A stretch of DNA of 64,000 bases from Rhodanobacter sp. (GTDB taxonomy: Bacteria; Pseudomonadota; Gammaproteobacteria; Xanthomonadales; Rhodanobacteraceae): assembly GCA_024711345.1 (NCBI GenBank), contig JANJTA010000041.1:62001-126000 (forward strand), read 5' to 3'. Below the pieces are notes generated by a model. That model saw nothing but the letters and a program-made list of their open reading frames with translations, made no database searches and was not told where the DNA came from. The translations under genes were made by a program, and so were the position numbers. Position 1 is the first letter of the stretch; every line of letters starts with the position of its first letter. This document shows positions 18,376 through 26,641 of this stretch, one piece after another.

Positions 18376-18564
18376 TCAGCGGTCATTCTTGTGGTTTTGC
18401 CGGCCGGCCTTCACGTGCTGCTCGTGGCTGCCGCCACGCGAGCCACTGGCGTTTCTCGTGCCCGAATCCTGCTCGTTGTTCTTGGGGCTCTGCTGACTGG
18501 CCTTGACGTGCTGCTCGTGGCTGCCGCCACGCGGGTGGTCCTGGTTGGATGGGGTGTTTGGCAT
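18376..18564 (-). CDS. Small hydrophilic stress-type protein with duplicated RGGSHEQHVKA motif
   Basis: 62-aa, very hydrophilic, Gly/Gln/His/Asn-rich protein without cysteine or membrane segment. RGGSHEQHVKA occurs twice (about residues 12-22 and 42-52), joined by a Q/S/N-rich linker. The composition and GG-S/K pattern resemble KGG-type general stress proteins (GsiB/YciG/Con-10), which are induced by starvation or desiccation; that link is inferred. The ATG at 18564 has a good GGAG ribosome site 8-9 nt upstream, so the longer frame starting at 18666 is rejected. A terminator follows. Confidence 0.72.
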   Translation of the reverse strand: MPNTPSNQDHPRGGSHEQHVKASQQSPKNNEQDSGTRNASGSRGGSHEQHVKAGRQNHKNDR

Positions 18565-18777
18565 GCTGGATCTCCGGAAAAAAAGCGCAAAGGTTGCCCG
18601 ACGAGGTTGCGCAAGATCATCGCCGGACGCGCAGTCTTCCCGAGCGGCCATCAAGCGGGCATACATCGCCCGTGAGATCGCCTTCGATGTTCATGAAGCC
18701 ATGGCTGGCGCCGATCGCACGACCGTTGCGGCGGCAAGCGATTGCGCGCATGGCGAAAGCGCCAGGCGCCTTCCGGT

Positions 18778-19269
18778 TCAATCCGCCAGCGGCTCGACCT
18801 GCAGCGGTTCGCTGGCGGCCGGAAACGCCGCCCACAGCTCGGCCATGCTCAAGCCGCTGACCGGATGCCGCAACGCCGGCGCGATGTCCGCGATCGGGCG
18901 CAGCACGAACGCGTGGCGCAACTCCTTGCGCGGCACCTGCAGGTGGCCGGGACTGTCGAGCACCAGCGCGTCGTAGAACACGATGTCGACGTCCAGCGTG
19001 CGGTCCGCATAGCGCGGCACATCGCGGCGGCGGCCGTGGCGGTCTTCCAGCGCGTGCAGCCAGTCGTTCAACGCTTCGGGCGGAAGATCGGTGTCCAGCC
19101 CCACCGCCAGGTTGACGAAATCCGCCCCGTCGAAACCCACCGACTTGCTGCGATACGCCGGCGAAACGCTGAGCTCGCCGAAGCGCGCGCGCAACTCGGC
19201 GATCGCCGCGGGCAGATAGCGGTGCGGTTCGAGGTTGGAGCCCAGGCTGAGGTAGACCCGCGCCATCAT
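18778..19269 (-). CDS. folK: 2-amino-4-hydroxy-6-hydroxymethyldihydropteridine pyrophosphokinase
   Basis: 163-aa folate-pathway kinase that transfers pyrophosphate from ATP to 6-hydroxymethyl-7,8-dihydropterin. Diagnostic strings are VYLSLGSNLEPH at the start and RYADRTLDVDIVFYD (about residues 86-100) with the two metal-binding Asp; VPRKELRHAFVLRPIADIAP follows. ATG 19269 overlaps the folB stop (ATGA), giving coupled folB-folK translation, a common arrangement. Confidence 0.96.
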   Translation of the reverse strand: MMARVYLSLGSNLEPHRYLPAAIAELRARFGELSVSPAYRSKSVGFDGADFVNLAVGLDTDLPPEALNDWLHALEDRHGRRRDVPRYADRTLDVDIVFYDALVLDSPGHLQVPRKELRHAFVLRPIADIAPALRHPVSGLSMAELWAAFPAASEPLQVEPLAD

Positions 19270-19619
19270 TTGGAGCCGCGCTCGATGCACACCCCCACCG
19301 CCTTCGCGCCGCGCACCGCGCCGGGCTTGGACAGTTTCAGGCGCACCCAGGCCACGCCGAACTCCTCGCGGATGATCGCCGCGCAGTGCTCGGCCAGCGT
19401 CTCGACCAGGCCGAAGCTGGAGGCCTCCACGTAGCCGATCAGGCGCTTGGACACGTCCTTGTAGTTCAGCGTCTGCGCGATGTCGTCGCTGGCCGCTGGC
19501 ACGGTGTTGTCGAACGCCATCTCGATGTCGAACGCCAGCGTCTGCCGCACCCGGCGTTCCCAGTCGTAGATGCCGATGACGGCGTCGATGCGCAGGTCTT
19601 CGATGAAAACGGTATCCAT
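19266..19619 (-). CDS. folB: Dihydroneopterin aldolase
   Basis: 117-aa enzyme converting 7,8-dihydroneopterin to 6-hydroxymethyl-dihydropterin, the step before FolK. IEDLRIDAVIGIYDWERRVRQ at the N-terminus is the family opening, with the catalytic-site Glu of WERR. NYKDVSK and LVETLAEHCA (about residues 72-82) are also conserved. ATG 19619 gives the normal length; a longer frame to 19700 lacks support. First gene of the folB-folK pair, divergent from dbpA with about 95 bp between. Confidence 0.95.
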   Translation of the reverse strand: MDTVFIEDLRIDAVIGIYDWERRVRQTLAFDIEMAFDNTVPAASDDIAQTLNYKDVSKRLIGYVEASSFGLVETLAEHCAAIIREEFGVAWVRLKLSKPGAVRGAKAVGVCIERGSK

Positions 19620-19714
19620 GGCGGCGATCACAAAAGGCGATAGCCGTACAGGGTCCGCGAGCCGGCCGCCGGATGCAAGCCTGCCCGCGGCGGCGCGCAT
19701 GCGATCATGGGCGC

Positions 19715-21094
19715 ATGACCGCCTTCGCCTCGCTCCCGCTCAAGCCCGCCCTGCTCGCCAGTGTCGAGGCCCTCGGCTACGCCGACATGACCCCCGTGCA
19801 GGCGCAGAGCCTGCCGCCGATGCTGGAAGGGCGCGACGTGATCGCGCAGGCGCAGACCGGCAGCGGCAAGACCGCGGCGTTCGGCCTCGGCCTGCTGCAG
19901 GGGCTGGACGTGGAGACGATCCGCCTGCAGGCGCTGGTGCTGTGCCCCACCCGCGAACTGGCCGACCAGGTCAGCAAGGCGCTCCGCAAGCTGGCGGCGA
20001 ACATCCCGAACGTGAAGCTCTTGACCCTGTGCGGCGGCATGCCGCTGGGGCCGCAGCTGGCCTCGCTGACACACGACCCGCACATCGTGGTGGGCACGCC
20101 CGGCCGCGTGCAGGAGCACCTAAAGCGCGGCAGCCTGCACGGCGGCGGCATCAAGGTGCTGGTGCTGGACGAGGCCGACCGCATGCTCGACATGGGCTTC
20201 AGCGAGGCGATTGACGACATCGTCGGGCGCATCGCCAAACACCATCAGACGCTGCTGTTCTCGGCGACGTACCCGGAGGAGATCCGCGCGGTGAGCCGAC
20301 GCGTGCAGAAGGACCCGGTCGAGATCACGGTGGAAGCGCCGGCTGAGCAGAAACCGGCGATCGAGCAGCAGTTCATCGAGGTGGAGCCGGCGCACAAGCT
20401 CGACGCGCTGGCGCAATTGCTGGCCGGCGAGCGCGGCCAGCACGCCCTGGTGTTCTGCAACATGCGCCGCGACGTCGATGCGGTGGCGCAGGAACTGGAC
20501 CGTCGCGGTTTTTCCGCATTGGCCCTGCACGGCGACATGGAGCAGCGCGACCGCGACGAGGTGCTGCTGCGCTTCGCCAACAAGAGCTGCAACGTGCTGG
20601 TGGCCACCGACGTGGCCGCGCGCGGGCTGGACATCGCCGCGTTGCCGCTGGTGCTCTGCTACGACGTGGCGCACGATCCGGACACCCACACCCACCGCAT
20701 CGGCCGCACCGGCCGCGCCGGCGAGACGGGCCTGGCGATCACCCTGTGCACGCCGCGCGAGCGGCCGAAGGCGGCGAACATCGAGCAGATCCACGGCGCG
20801 CCGCTGCCCTGGCGCACGCTGAAAGTGGCGCCGCCGCGCGGCAAGACCCTGCAGCTGGCGCCGATGAAGACGCTGGTGATCGACGCCGGCCGGCAAGACA
20901 AGCTGCGCCCCGGCGACATCCTCGGCGCGCTCACCGGCGACGCCGGGCTGGAAGCACAGGACATCGGCAAGATCGACGTGTTCGCCACCCGCGCCTATGT
21001 GGCGATCCGCCGCGCGCTGGCGGCCAAGGCGCTGGAGCGGCTGCGCGCCGGGCGCATCAAGGGCCGCAATTTCCGGGTGCGTCCGCTAGGCTAG
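19715..21094 (+). CDS. dbpA: ATP-dependent RNA helicase DbpA
   Basis: 459-aa DEAD-box helicase that helps assemble the large ribosomal subunit and is targeted to 23S rRNA hairpin 92. Q motif TPVQAQSLPPML, Walker A AQTGSGKT (about residues 46-53), PTRELA, VLDEADRM, FSATYPEE, then the second RecA domain with VFCNMRRD, VATDVAARGLDI and HRIGRTGRAG. The last ~75 residues (LRPGDILGALTGDAGL and DVFATRAYVAI) are the DbpA-specific RNA-binding domain, which separates it from other DEAD-box proteins. ATG 19715 gives the family length. Confidence 0.96.
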   Translation: MTAFASLPLKPALLASVEALGYADMTPVQAQSLPPMLEGRDVIAQAQTGSGKTAAFGLGLLQGLDVETIRLQALVLCPTRELADQVSKALRKLAANIPNVKLLTLCGGMPLGPQLASLTHDPHIVVGTPGRVQEHLKRGSLHGGGIKVLVLDEADRMLDMGFSEAIDDIVGRIAKHHQTLLFSATYPEEIRAVSRRVQKDPVEITVEAPAEQKPAIEQQFIEVEPAHKLDALAQLLAGERGQHALVFCNMRRDVDAVAQELDRRGFSALALHGDMEQRDRDEVLLRFANKSCNVLVATDVAARGLDIAALPLVLCYDVAHDPDTHTHRIGRTGRAGETGLAITLCTPRERPKAANIEQIHGAPLPWRTLKVAPPRGKTLQLAPMKTLVIDAGRQDKLRPGDILGALTGDAGLEAQDIGKIDVFATRAYVAIRRALAAKALERLRAGRIKGRNFRVRPLG

Positions 21095-21121
21095 GCGCCC
21101 CGCCTTCCGGAAGCCGAGCCG

Positions 21122-21901
21122 ATGCCGCGCCGCTCCATCCGTCTCCTCGCCCTCGCCCTGCTCTCGTGCACGGCGGCCGCGCACGCCGCCGACATCCCGG
21201 TGTACGGCTACCGCGTCGTGCACGCCTACCCGCACGACACCGGCGCTTATACCGAAGGGCTGTTCTACAAGGACGGCTACCTCTACGAGAGCACCGGCCA
21301 ACTCGGCCAGTCCAGCGTGCGCAAGGTGGCGCTGGCGACCGGCGAAGTGCTGCAGCGCCACCGCCTGCCCAAGCAGTACTTCGGCGAGGGCATCGTCGAC
21401 TGGAAGGACCGCCTGGTGCAGCTCACCTGGCAAAGCGGCACCGGCTTCGTCTACGACCTGGCCAGCTTGGCGCCGCAGCGCAACTTCCATTACGAAGGCG
21501 AGGGCTGGGCGCTGACCCGCGACGCCACCCATCTGTACATGAGCGATGGCACGCCGGTGCTGCGCGTGCTGGACCCGGAAACGCTGCAGGTGGTGCGCCG
21601 CATCCACGTCACCGCCGACGGCGCGCCGGTCGAGAACCTCAACGAGCTGGAGTGGGTCGACGGCGAGATCTACGCCAACGTGTGGCTGACCGACCGCATC
21701 GCGCGGATCGACCCGGCCAGCGGCCACGTGGTCGGCTGGATCGACCTCGCCGGCCTGTTCGACATCAGCACGCTGCCGAATCCCGACGACGACGTGCTCA
21801 ACGGCATCGCCTGGGATGCGCAGCGCAAGCGCCTGTTCGTCACCGGCAAGTGCTGGCCGCAGCTGTTCCAGATCGAACTGGTGAAGCAGCCCGGGCGCTG
21901 A
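21122..21901 (+). CDS. Secreted glutaminyl-peptide cyclotransferase (beta-propeller type)
   Basis: 259-aa periplasmic enzyme that cyclises N-terminal Gln to pyroglutamate. A signal peptide (RLLALALLSCTAAAHA) is followed by a five-bladed propeller of the plant/bacterial QC type. Typical strings are DTGAYTEGLFYKDGYLYESTG near the start, YFGEGI, NELEWVDGEIYANVWLTDRIARIDP (about residues 177-201) and LNGIAWDAQRKRLFVTGKCWP near the end. It starts 27 bp after dbpA and may be co-transcribed. Confidence 0.92.
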   Translation: MPRRSIRLLALALLSCTAAAHAADIPVYGYRVVHAYPHDTGAYTEGLFYKDGYLYESTGQLGQSSVRKVALATGEVLQRHRLPKQYFGEGIVDWKDRLVQLTWQSGTGFVYDLASLAPQRNFHYEGEGWALTRDATHLYMSDGTPVLRVLDPETLQVVRRIHVTADGAPVENLNELEWVDGEIYANVWLTDRIARIDPASGHVVGWIDLAGLFDISTLPNPDDDVLNGIAWDAQRKRLFVTGKCWPQLFQIELVKQPGR

Positions 21902-21913
21902 GCCCGCGCAACA

Positions 21914-22627
21914 TCAAAGCGCGTCGAGATACGCCGACAGCGCCTGCACGTCGGCTTCGTCGAGCGTGGCGGCCACGCCCTGCATCACCTTGGCGTTGCT
22001 GGTGGCGGCGCGCATGCCGCTCCTGAAATCGTGCAGTTCGTGAGCCAGGTACTGGCCGGACTGGCCGCGCAGGCGCGGGAAGCTCGCCCATGGCGGCTGC
22101 GGCGCGCTGCTGGGGTGTGGCCGCGGTCCCATGCCGTCCGGACCGTGGCAGCCCTGGCAGGGCGGAATGCCCCTGGCGGGGTCGCCGGCGTGATACAGCT
22201 GCGCGCCGCGCGAGGCGACATCGGCGCGGCCGGGGAGCTTCGCTGCCTGCGCGGCGTAGTAGCTGGCCAGGTCGCGCATGTCGGCGTCGCTCAGCGCGGC
22301 GGCCTGGCCGCTCATCACCGCGTCGCTGCGCTGGCCGCCCTTGAAGGACTTCAGCTGCACGTACAGGTAGGTGGCCGACTGCCCGGCCAGGTTCGGGAAG
22401 TTCGGCGCCACCGCCACGCCGTGCGCGCCATGACAGGCGGCGCACACCGCCGCCTTGCCGGCGCCGGCCTGGGCGTCGCCGCTGACTGCCGGCTGGCGAC
22501 GCAGATCGAGCATCGCGGCAGGCTTCGTCGCGGCGCCGGCATCCTCCGCCGCCTGCTGCGCGGCGGCACCGCTGGCGAGGCCCGCGCCAAGCAGGCACAT
22601 CCACAGGAGGCTGGTGCGACAGGTCAT
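21914..22627 (-). CDS. Periplasmic dihaem cytochrome c (c4-like)
   Basis: 237-aa exported electron carrier with a signal peptide ending at GAAAQQ. It has two class I haem domains: CAACH at about residues 62-66 and CQGCH at about 157-161. Each is followed by a likely axial Met (MSGQAA and MQGVAA), as in cytochrome c4. It lies 9 bp after mtrB, at the end of the mtrA-mtrB set. The likely role is to carry electrons between the inner-membrane chain and MtrA; direction is not known. The frame is open far upstream inside mtrB; only the ATG at 22627 has a signal sequence. Confidence 0.88.
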   Translation of the reverse strand: MTCRTSLLWMCLLGAGLASGAAAQQAAEDAGAATKPAAMLDLRRQPAVSGDAQAGAGKAAVCAACHGAHGVAVAPNFPNLAGQSATYLYVQLKSFKGGQRSDAVMSGQAAALSDADMRDLASYYAAQAAKLPGRADVASRGAQLYHAGDPARGIPPCQGCHGPDGMGPRPHPSSAPQPPWASFPRLRGQSGQYLAHELHDFRSGMRAATSNAKVMQGVAATLDEADVQALSAYLDAL

Positions 22628-22638
22628 CACGGCGCTCC

Positions 22639-25254
22639 TCACAGTTTCAGGTTCAGCATCACGCCGACCAGGCTGACGTTGTAGTGCAGCTGGCCGCCCT
22701 TGTCGGTGTACAGCCGATGGTCGTAGCTGAGCGTGTTGTCGAGGCCGGCGTAGTGCCAGTCGCTGAAGGCGCCGCTCTGGTAGCGGCCGAACAGGCGCAC
22801 GCCGACGCTGCGGCTGACGGTGAAGCTGAGGCCCAGGTCGAGCGTATTGGTGCGGTACTTGTTGTCGGGGAAGCCGGCCGCCGCCGCGGCCACCGAAGCG
22901 GGGTCGCGGGTGGCCAGTGCGCCGATGGTGGCGTAGCTGTAGCCGACGTGGCCGAGCGAGCCGGTGTAGTCGTAGCGCAGGTCCGCGCGCACGCGGCCGA
23001 AGTCGTGGCTGAGGCTGAAGCCGCCGTTGCGGTTGCGCTCGCGGTCGAGCTCCCACCACTGGTTGGCGAACGGGTACAGCGGGCCGCCGAGATTCGGGTT
23101 GACCTGCTCGGGCGTGCCGAAGACGGCGCCGTTGTCCGGGCCGTCGGCATCGTTGACGTTGGAGATGCCCAGGCGCGAGGTTTCCGCGCCGAGGTAGGCG
23201 TTCACCGTGGTGGCCGGGGTCGGCTGCCAATCCCACTGCACGGTGGCGCCGGTGGTGCGCGTGTGCTGCCGGCCGATCAGCGCGTCGTACTGGTCGCGGT
23301 TGCCGTAGAAGGTGGCCGACAGCGTGGCCGACTCGCCCCACGGGTAAGTGATGATCGCGCGCGCCTTGCTCTCGGTGCGGTCGGACAGGTCGTACTTGCG
23401 CATGTCGGCGACGGTGTGCGCCGGCAGGCCGTTGGCCGGGTCGACGAAACCGGGCAGCGACCTGGAGAAGAACGGCACGTACGGGTCGTAGTTGTACCTG
23501 TCGCCGGTGCGCTTCGCGTACTCCCAGCTCAGCCGCACGGTGGCGCCGATCACGTCGCGGCTGACCCAGTCGAACTTGATGCGCTGCTCGTCCACGCGCT
23601 TGCGCTCGCGGTACTTCGGCCGGTTGTGGTCGTAGGTGTAGGTGACGCCGAGCGAGCTCTTGCGCCCGGGCTGCCAGTCCGCGCCCAGCTCGAGGACCGT
23701 GTCGGTATAACCGAACGGCACGTTGCGCACGGTGACGTTGCGCGACCAGTACAGCGGGTTGGTCGGGTCGAAGATGCCGGTCTCGCCCGGCACCACACTG
23801 CCCTGCGAGCCGTTCTCGGAGATGTAGCCATACTGGCCGGTGAGCGGGTTGTAGGCGAGGTAGCGGGTCTTGTTGTCCTCGCGATACCAGCGCAGGCCGG
23901 CGTGCCAGCCGAACGCGGGCGTGGGACGGAAGGTGACCCGCGCATCGAACAGGCCGGTGTCGATGCGCGCGTTCGCGCTCTTCTGCGACAGCGCCGCGGT
24001 GGTGTTCCAGTTCGCGCACTGGAAGGTGTAGTCGGCCGGCGGCGCGATGTAGATGCCACCGACGCCGGTGCAGGTGGTCGGCGGCAGCAGCGCGTCGTTC
24101 TGGCGCATCGTGCCCCACGCGCCGGCCACGCTGAACTGGCCGTTCCACTTCAGCTCGCGCGTCAGGTCCAGCCGCAGGTTGTGGTAGTCGTTGTCCGGCT
24201 CCAGCGAGAACTGGCCGTCCTTGATGTCGGCCATCTGCGGCGTGCCCGCCACGTTGTACAGCGCGAACGGACTTTCGAAGTTCAGATGATCCTTGTGGTT
24301 GCGGAAGAACGAGCCGTTGTAGGTGGCCAGGAAGCGCCACAGCTTGCCGACGTTGCGCACGCTCAGGTTGATGTCGGTGGTGCGGAAGTCGATCGGCCGC
24401 ACCGTCTCCAGGATGCCGCCGTCGTCCGGGAACGGGAAGTTGAAGAACATCGAGCCGCCCCACAGGCGGGTGCCGCTGCGCTTCTCGTTGGTGATCGCGG
24501 CCGAGCCGATCCAGTCGCGGTACAGCACGCCTTCGTAGCCCAGCCCCGCGCGCGTGCGGGTAAGGCCGAGGCTGCGCCGCGGCGCGGCGGCCGAGACTGC
24601 GGCCACCTGCGCCGGCGTGCTGGCGCCGGCCACCAGCGGCGCGGGCAGGGTCAGGTCGGTGCCGCCGACGCCGTTCCAGATCGGGTAGGCGCGGGTCGAC
24701 ACGGTGTGCGGCATGTCGCGGTAGAAGCCCTCGAGGCGGTAGCTGCCGTAGCGGCCGGCGCGCAGGCGGTAGTACTGGTCGTCGCCGCTGAGGCGGCTGC
24801 CGCGCAACTCGACGTAGCTGCCGGTCTTGCGGTTGTCGAAATTCAATGCGAACAGACCCAGCACGGCGCCGCTTTTCCAGTCGGCGTACTGGCGGAAATA
24901 TTCCGCGTTGCGGTCGCCGCCGACGTGCAGGTAACCGAGTTCGATCAGCCCGGCGTAGGTCCAGTCGCCCTGGCCCAGCGGCTTGCCCGCATCGGCCAGC
25001 GGCGGATACGGATACAGCGCGCCGGTCGGCGTGCGCCGCATGCCGGCGTGCAGGTACGACACGCCGTCGGGGTCGGCCGGCTGCAGCATCGGCGTCCAGC
25101 CGCGCAGGTCGAGTGCGTTGCCGAACTGCATGTCGCCTACCCGAATGGTGCCGCTGGTATCACCGGCGCGCACGTCCGGCGTGCCGGACAGCCCGCACAG
25201 CAGGGCCAGCGCCAGGGCTGTCGGCGTCGTGCGATTTCCTTTCAGCGCAAGCAT
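22639..25254 (-). CDS. mtrB: MtrB/PioB-family outer-membrane beta-barrel (decahaem-associated)
   Basis: 871-aa outer-membrane protein, signal peptide near residues 10-30 (LALALLCGLSGTPDVRA). The rest alternates aromatic and polar residues in strands about 10-20 residues long and ends in LVGVMLNLKL with a terminal hydrophobic residue pattern, as in barrels. Strings such as GDWTYAGLIELGYL, LNFDNRKTGSYVELRG and RAGRYGSYRLEGFY are typical of the MtrB/PioB family, in which the barrel encloses the decahaem MtrA and carries its haem chain through the membrane. Length fits (MtrB about 700, PioB about 800). No cysteine motif of the Shewanella MtrB type was noted near the N-terminus. It is 12 bp downstream of the mtrA homologue. 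Confidence 0.88.
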   Translation of the reverse strand: MLALKGNRTTPTALALALLCGLSGTPDVRAGDTSGTIRVGDMQFGNALDLRGWTPMLQPADPDGVSYLHAGMRRTPTGALYPYPPLADAGKPLGQGDWTYAGLIELGYLHVGGDRNAEYFRQYADWKSGAVLGLFALNFDNRKTGSYVELRGSRLSGDDQYYRLRAGRYGSYRLEGFYRDMPHTVSTRAYPIWNGVGGTDLTLPAPLVAGASTPAQVAAVSAAAPRRSLGLTRTRAGLGYEGVLYRDWIGSAAITNEKRSGTRLWGGSMFFNFPFPDDGGILETVRPIDFRTTDINLSVRNVGKLWRFLATYNGSFFRNHKDHLNFESPFALYNVAGTPQMADIKDGQFSLEPDNDYHNLRLDLTRELKWNGQFSVAGAWGTMRQNDALLPPTTCTGVGGIYIAPPADYTFQCANWNTTAALSQKSANARIDTGLFDARVTFRPTPAFGWHAGLRWYREDNKTRYLAYNPLTGQYGYISENGSQGSVVPGETGIFDPTNPLYWSRNVTVRNVPFGYTDTVLELGADWQPGRKSSLGVTYTYDHNRPKYRERKRVDEQRIKFDWVSRDVIGATVRLSWEYAKRTGDRYNYDPYVPFFSRSLPGFVDPANGLPAHTVADMRKYDLSDRTESKARAIITYPWGESATLSATFYGNRDQYDALIGRQHTRTTGATVQWDWQPTPATTVNAYLGAETSRLGISNVNDADGPDNGAVFGTPEQVNPNLGGPLYPFANQWWELDRERNRNGGFSLSHDFGRVRADLRYDYTGSLGHVGYSYATIGALATRDPASVAAAAAGFPDNKYRTNTLDLGLSFTVSRSVGVRLFGRYQSGAFSDWHYAGLDNTLSYDHRLYTDKGGQLHYNVSLVGVMLNLKL

Positions 25255-25266
25255 CGTCGGCCTCCG

Positions 25267-26403
25267 TCACTTGTGGAACTTCGGTCCGGAAGGATTGTTG
25301 GAGCCGTGGATATTGCTGTGGCAGGTCAGGCAACCGCGCCCGATCAGCCGCTCGTCCGGATGCGGGCCGGTGCCGAGGCCGGCCGCGCTCTGCAGATCGT
25401 TCGGATGCAGCGTCATGGTGTGGCACTGCTGGCACAGCATCGGGACCGGCGCGACCAGCAGAGTCTGCTGGTTGGAGCCGTGCACGTCGTGGCAATTGAG
25501 GCAGTTCTGCCGCACCGGCGCGTGCTCGAACAGGAACGGCCCGCGCTTCTCGGCGTGGCAGGTGTAGCAGGTCTCGTTGACCGTATCGGTCTTCAGCAGC
25601 GGCCTGGTGATCGAGCCGTGCGGGTTGTGGCAGTCGGTGCAGGCCATCTGCCCTTCCGGCAGCGGCATGTGCGAACGGCGGTTGAACTTGGCGCGGATGT
25701 CCTGGTGACAGGTGGCGCAGACCTCGTTGATCGAGGATTTCGCCAGCACGCCTTCGGGCGACAGCCGCGCCATCGGGTTGTGGCAGTCGGTGCAGGACAG
25801 CCCGCGGTTCTGGTGCACCGAGCCGATCCAGTGCTGGCGCGCGCCGCCGGCATGACAGGCGAGGCAGACTCCGGCCTGGGTCGGCGGCGGGGTCTGGCTG
25901 TCGTGGGTGAAGCCGATGATCAGGCCGGGTGCGGCCGGATCCTTGGCGTGCGCGGACCCCGGGCCGTGGCAGCTTTCGCAGGCCGCCTGCGGGCCGGTAT
26001 TGGCCGCGCCGGCACGGAACGAGGCCACGTGCAGCGTGTGCGAGGCCTGGACGTTCTCCTGCGCGTGGCAGGCCACGCAGCTTTTCGCGCCGATCGGGTC
26101 GGCCTGCGGCGCCAGCGGATTGGGCGGGATCGAAGCGGCATCGAACGGCGTGGCCGGGCTGTCGCCCATGTCCGCCGGGTGCGGGTTGCCGGCTCGTGCC
26201 GCGCCCGCGCCCATGTCGGTAGCCGGCAGCATGCGGGCGATGTCGCTCTGGCTGAGGCCGCCGGCGGGGGTGGCATGCGGCTCCGGCGCGGCGCTGCCAG
26301 CCGCCGTCTGCTGCGCCTGCACCTCGCGTGCCCCCAGCAGCATGGCGCCGGCAGTCGACGCGGCGCCCAGCACGACGGCAAGCAACAGCGAAATCGCACG
26401 CAT
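25267..26403 (-). CDS. mtrA: DmsE/MtrA/PioA-family decahaem cytochrome c
   Basis: 378-aa periplasmic multihaem protein. A signal peptide (to about residue 30) and a 75-residue Pro/Ala-rich linker precede ten CXXCH sites, at about 109, 142, 180, 204, 229, 255, 279, 301, 324 and 358. Additional His residues spaced between them give bis-His ligation. MtrA of Shewanella is about 333 aa, so the linker makes this one longer, as in PioA. In the family it inserts into the MtrB barrel and passes electrons between periplasm and the outside. First gene of the minus-strand mtrA-mtrB-cytochrome operon, divergent from a LysR gene. No MtrC/OmcA-type surface cytochrome is present in the window. Confidence 0.94.
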   Translation of the reverse strand: MRAISLLLAVVLGAASTAGAMLLGAREVQAQQTAAGSAAPEPHATPAGGLSQSDIARMLPATDMGAGAARAGNPHPADMGDSPATPFDAASIPPNPLAPQADPIGAKSCVACHAQENVQASHTLHVASFRAGAANTGPQAACESCHGPGSAHAKDPAAPGLIIGFTHDSQTPPPTQAGVCLACHAGGARQHWIGSVHQNRGLSCTDCHNPMARLSPEGVLAKSSINEVCATCHQDIRAKFNRRSHMPLPEGQMACTDCHNPHGSITRPLLKTDTVNETCYTCHAEKRGPFLFEHAPVRQNCLNCHDVHGSNQQTLLVAPVPMLCQQCHTMTLHPNDLQSAAGLGTGPHPDERLIGRGCLTCHSNIHGSNNPSGPKFHK

Positions 26404-26570
26404 GGCTGGAACTCCTTGGCTAGCGTCAACACTCGAAGCGACCGGCCGGCGTCATCCTGCGCGGCCTGCGCCTCGACGCCTGCAGCCCTGTCCCGACGCC
26501 GTAGTATTTCCCCGGGCCAATGAGATTGATAAGCCCTTTCATGTTGCGTTTAATATCCATGATGCGAGAA

Positions 26571-26586
26571 CAATCTTTCGAGATTG
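26571..26586. promoter_or_regulatory. Inverted repeat in the mtrA-lysR intergenic region
   Basis: CAATCT and AGATTG flank TTCG. It lies 56 bp before the LysR start and 168 bp before mtrA, a position that fits a LysR-type operator; as RNA it would form a UUCG-tetraloop hairpin in the lysR leader. Further copies of AGATTG occur nearby (about 26523). Confidence 0.4.
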
Positions 26587-26641
26587 CGCGACGCAACAAG
26601 ACAGTTGCCCCGCTCCGCCACCCCGACTTCAGGGACCCGCC

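Noticed and set aside
22684-26523. 1279-aa open frame on the plus strand
   Set aside because: It is antisense to the mtrA-mtrB-cytochrome genes, low in complexity (Ala/Val/Arg/His/Gly) and has no recognisable domain; a GC-rich shadow frame.
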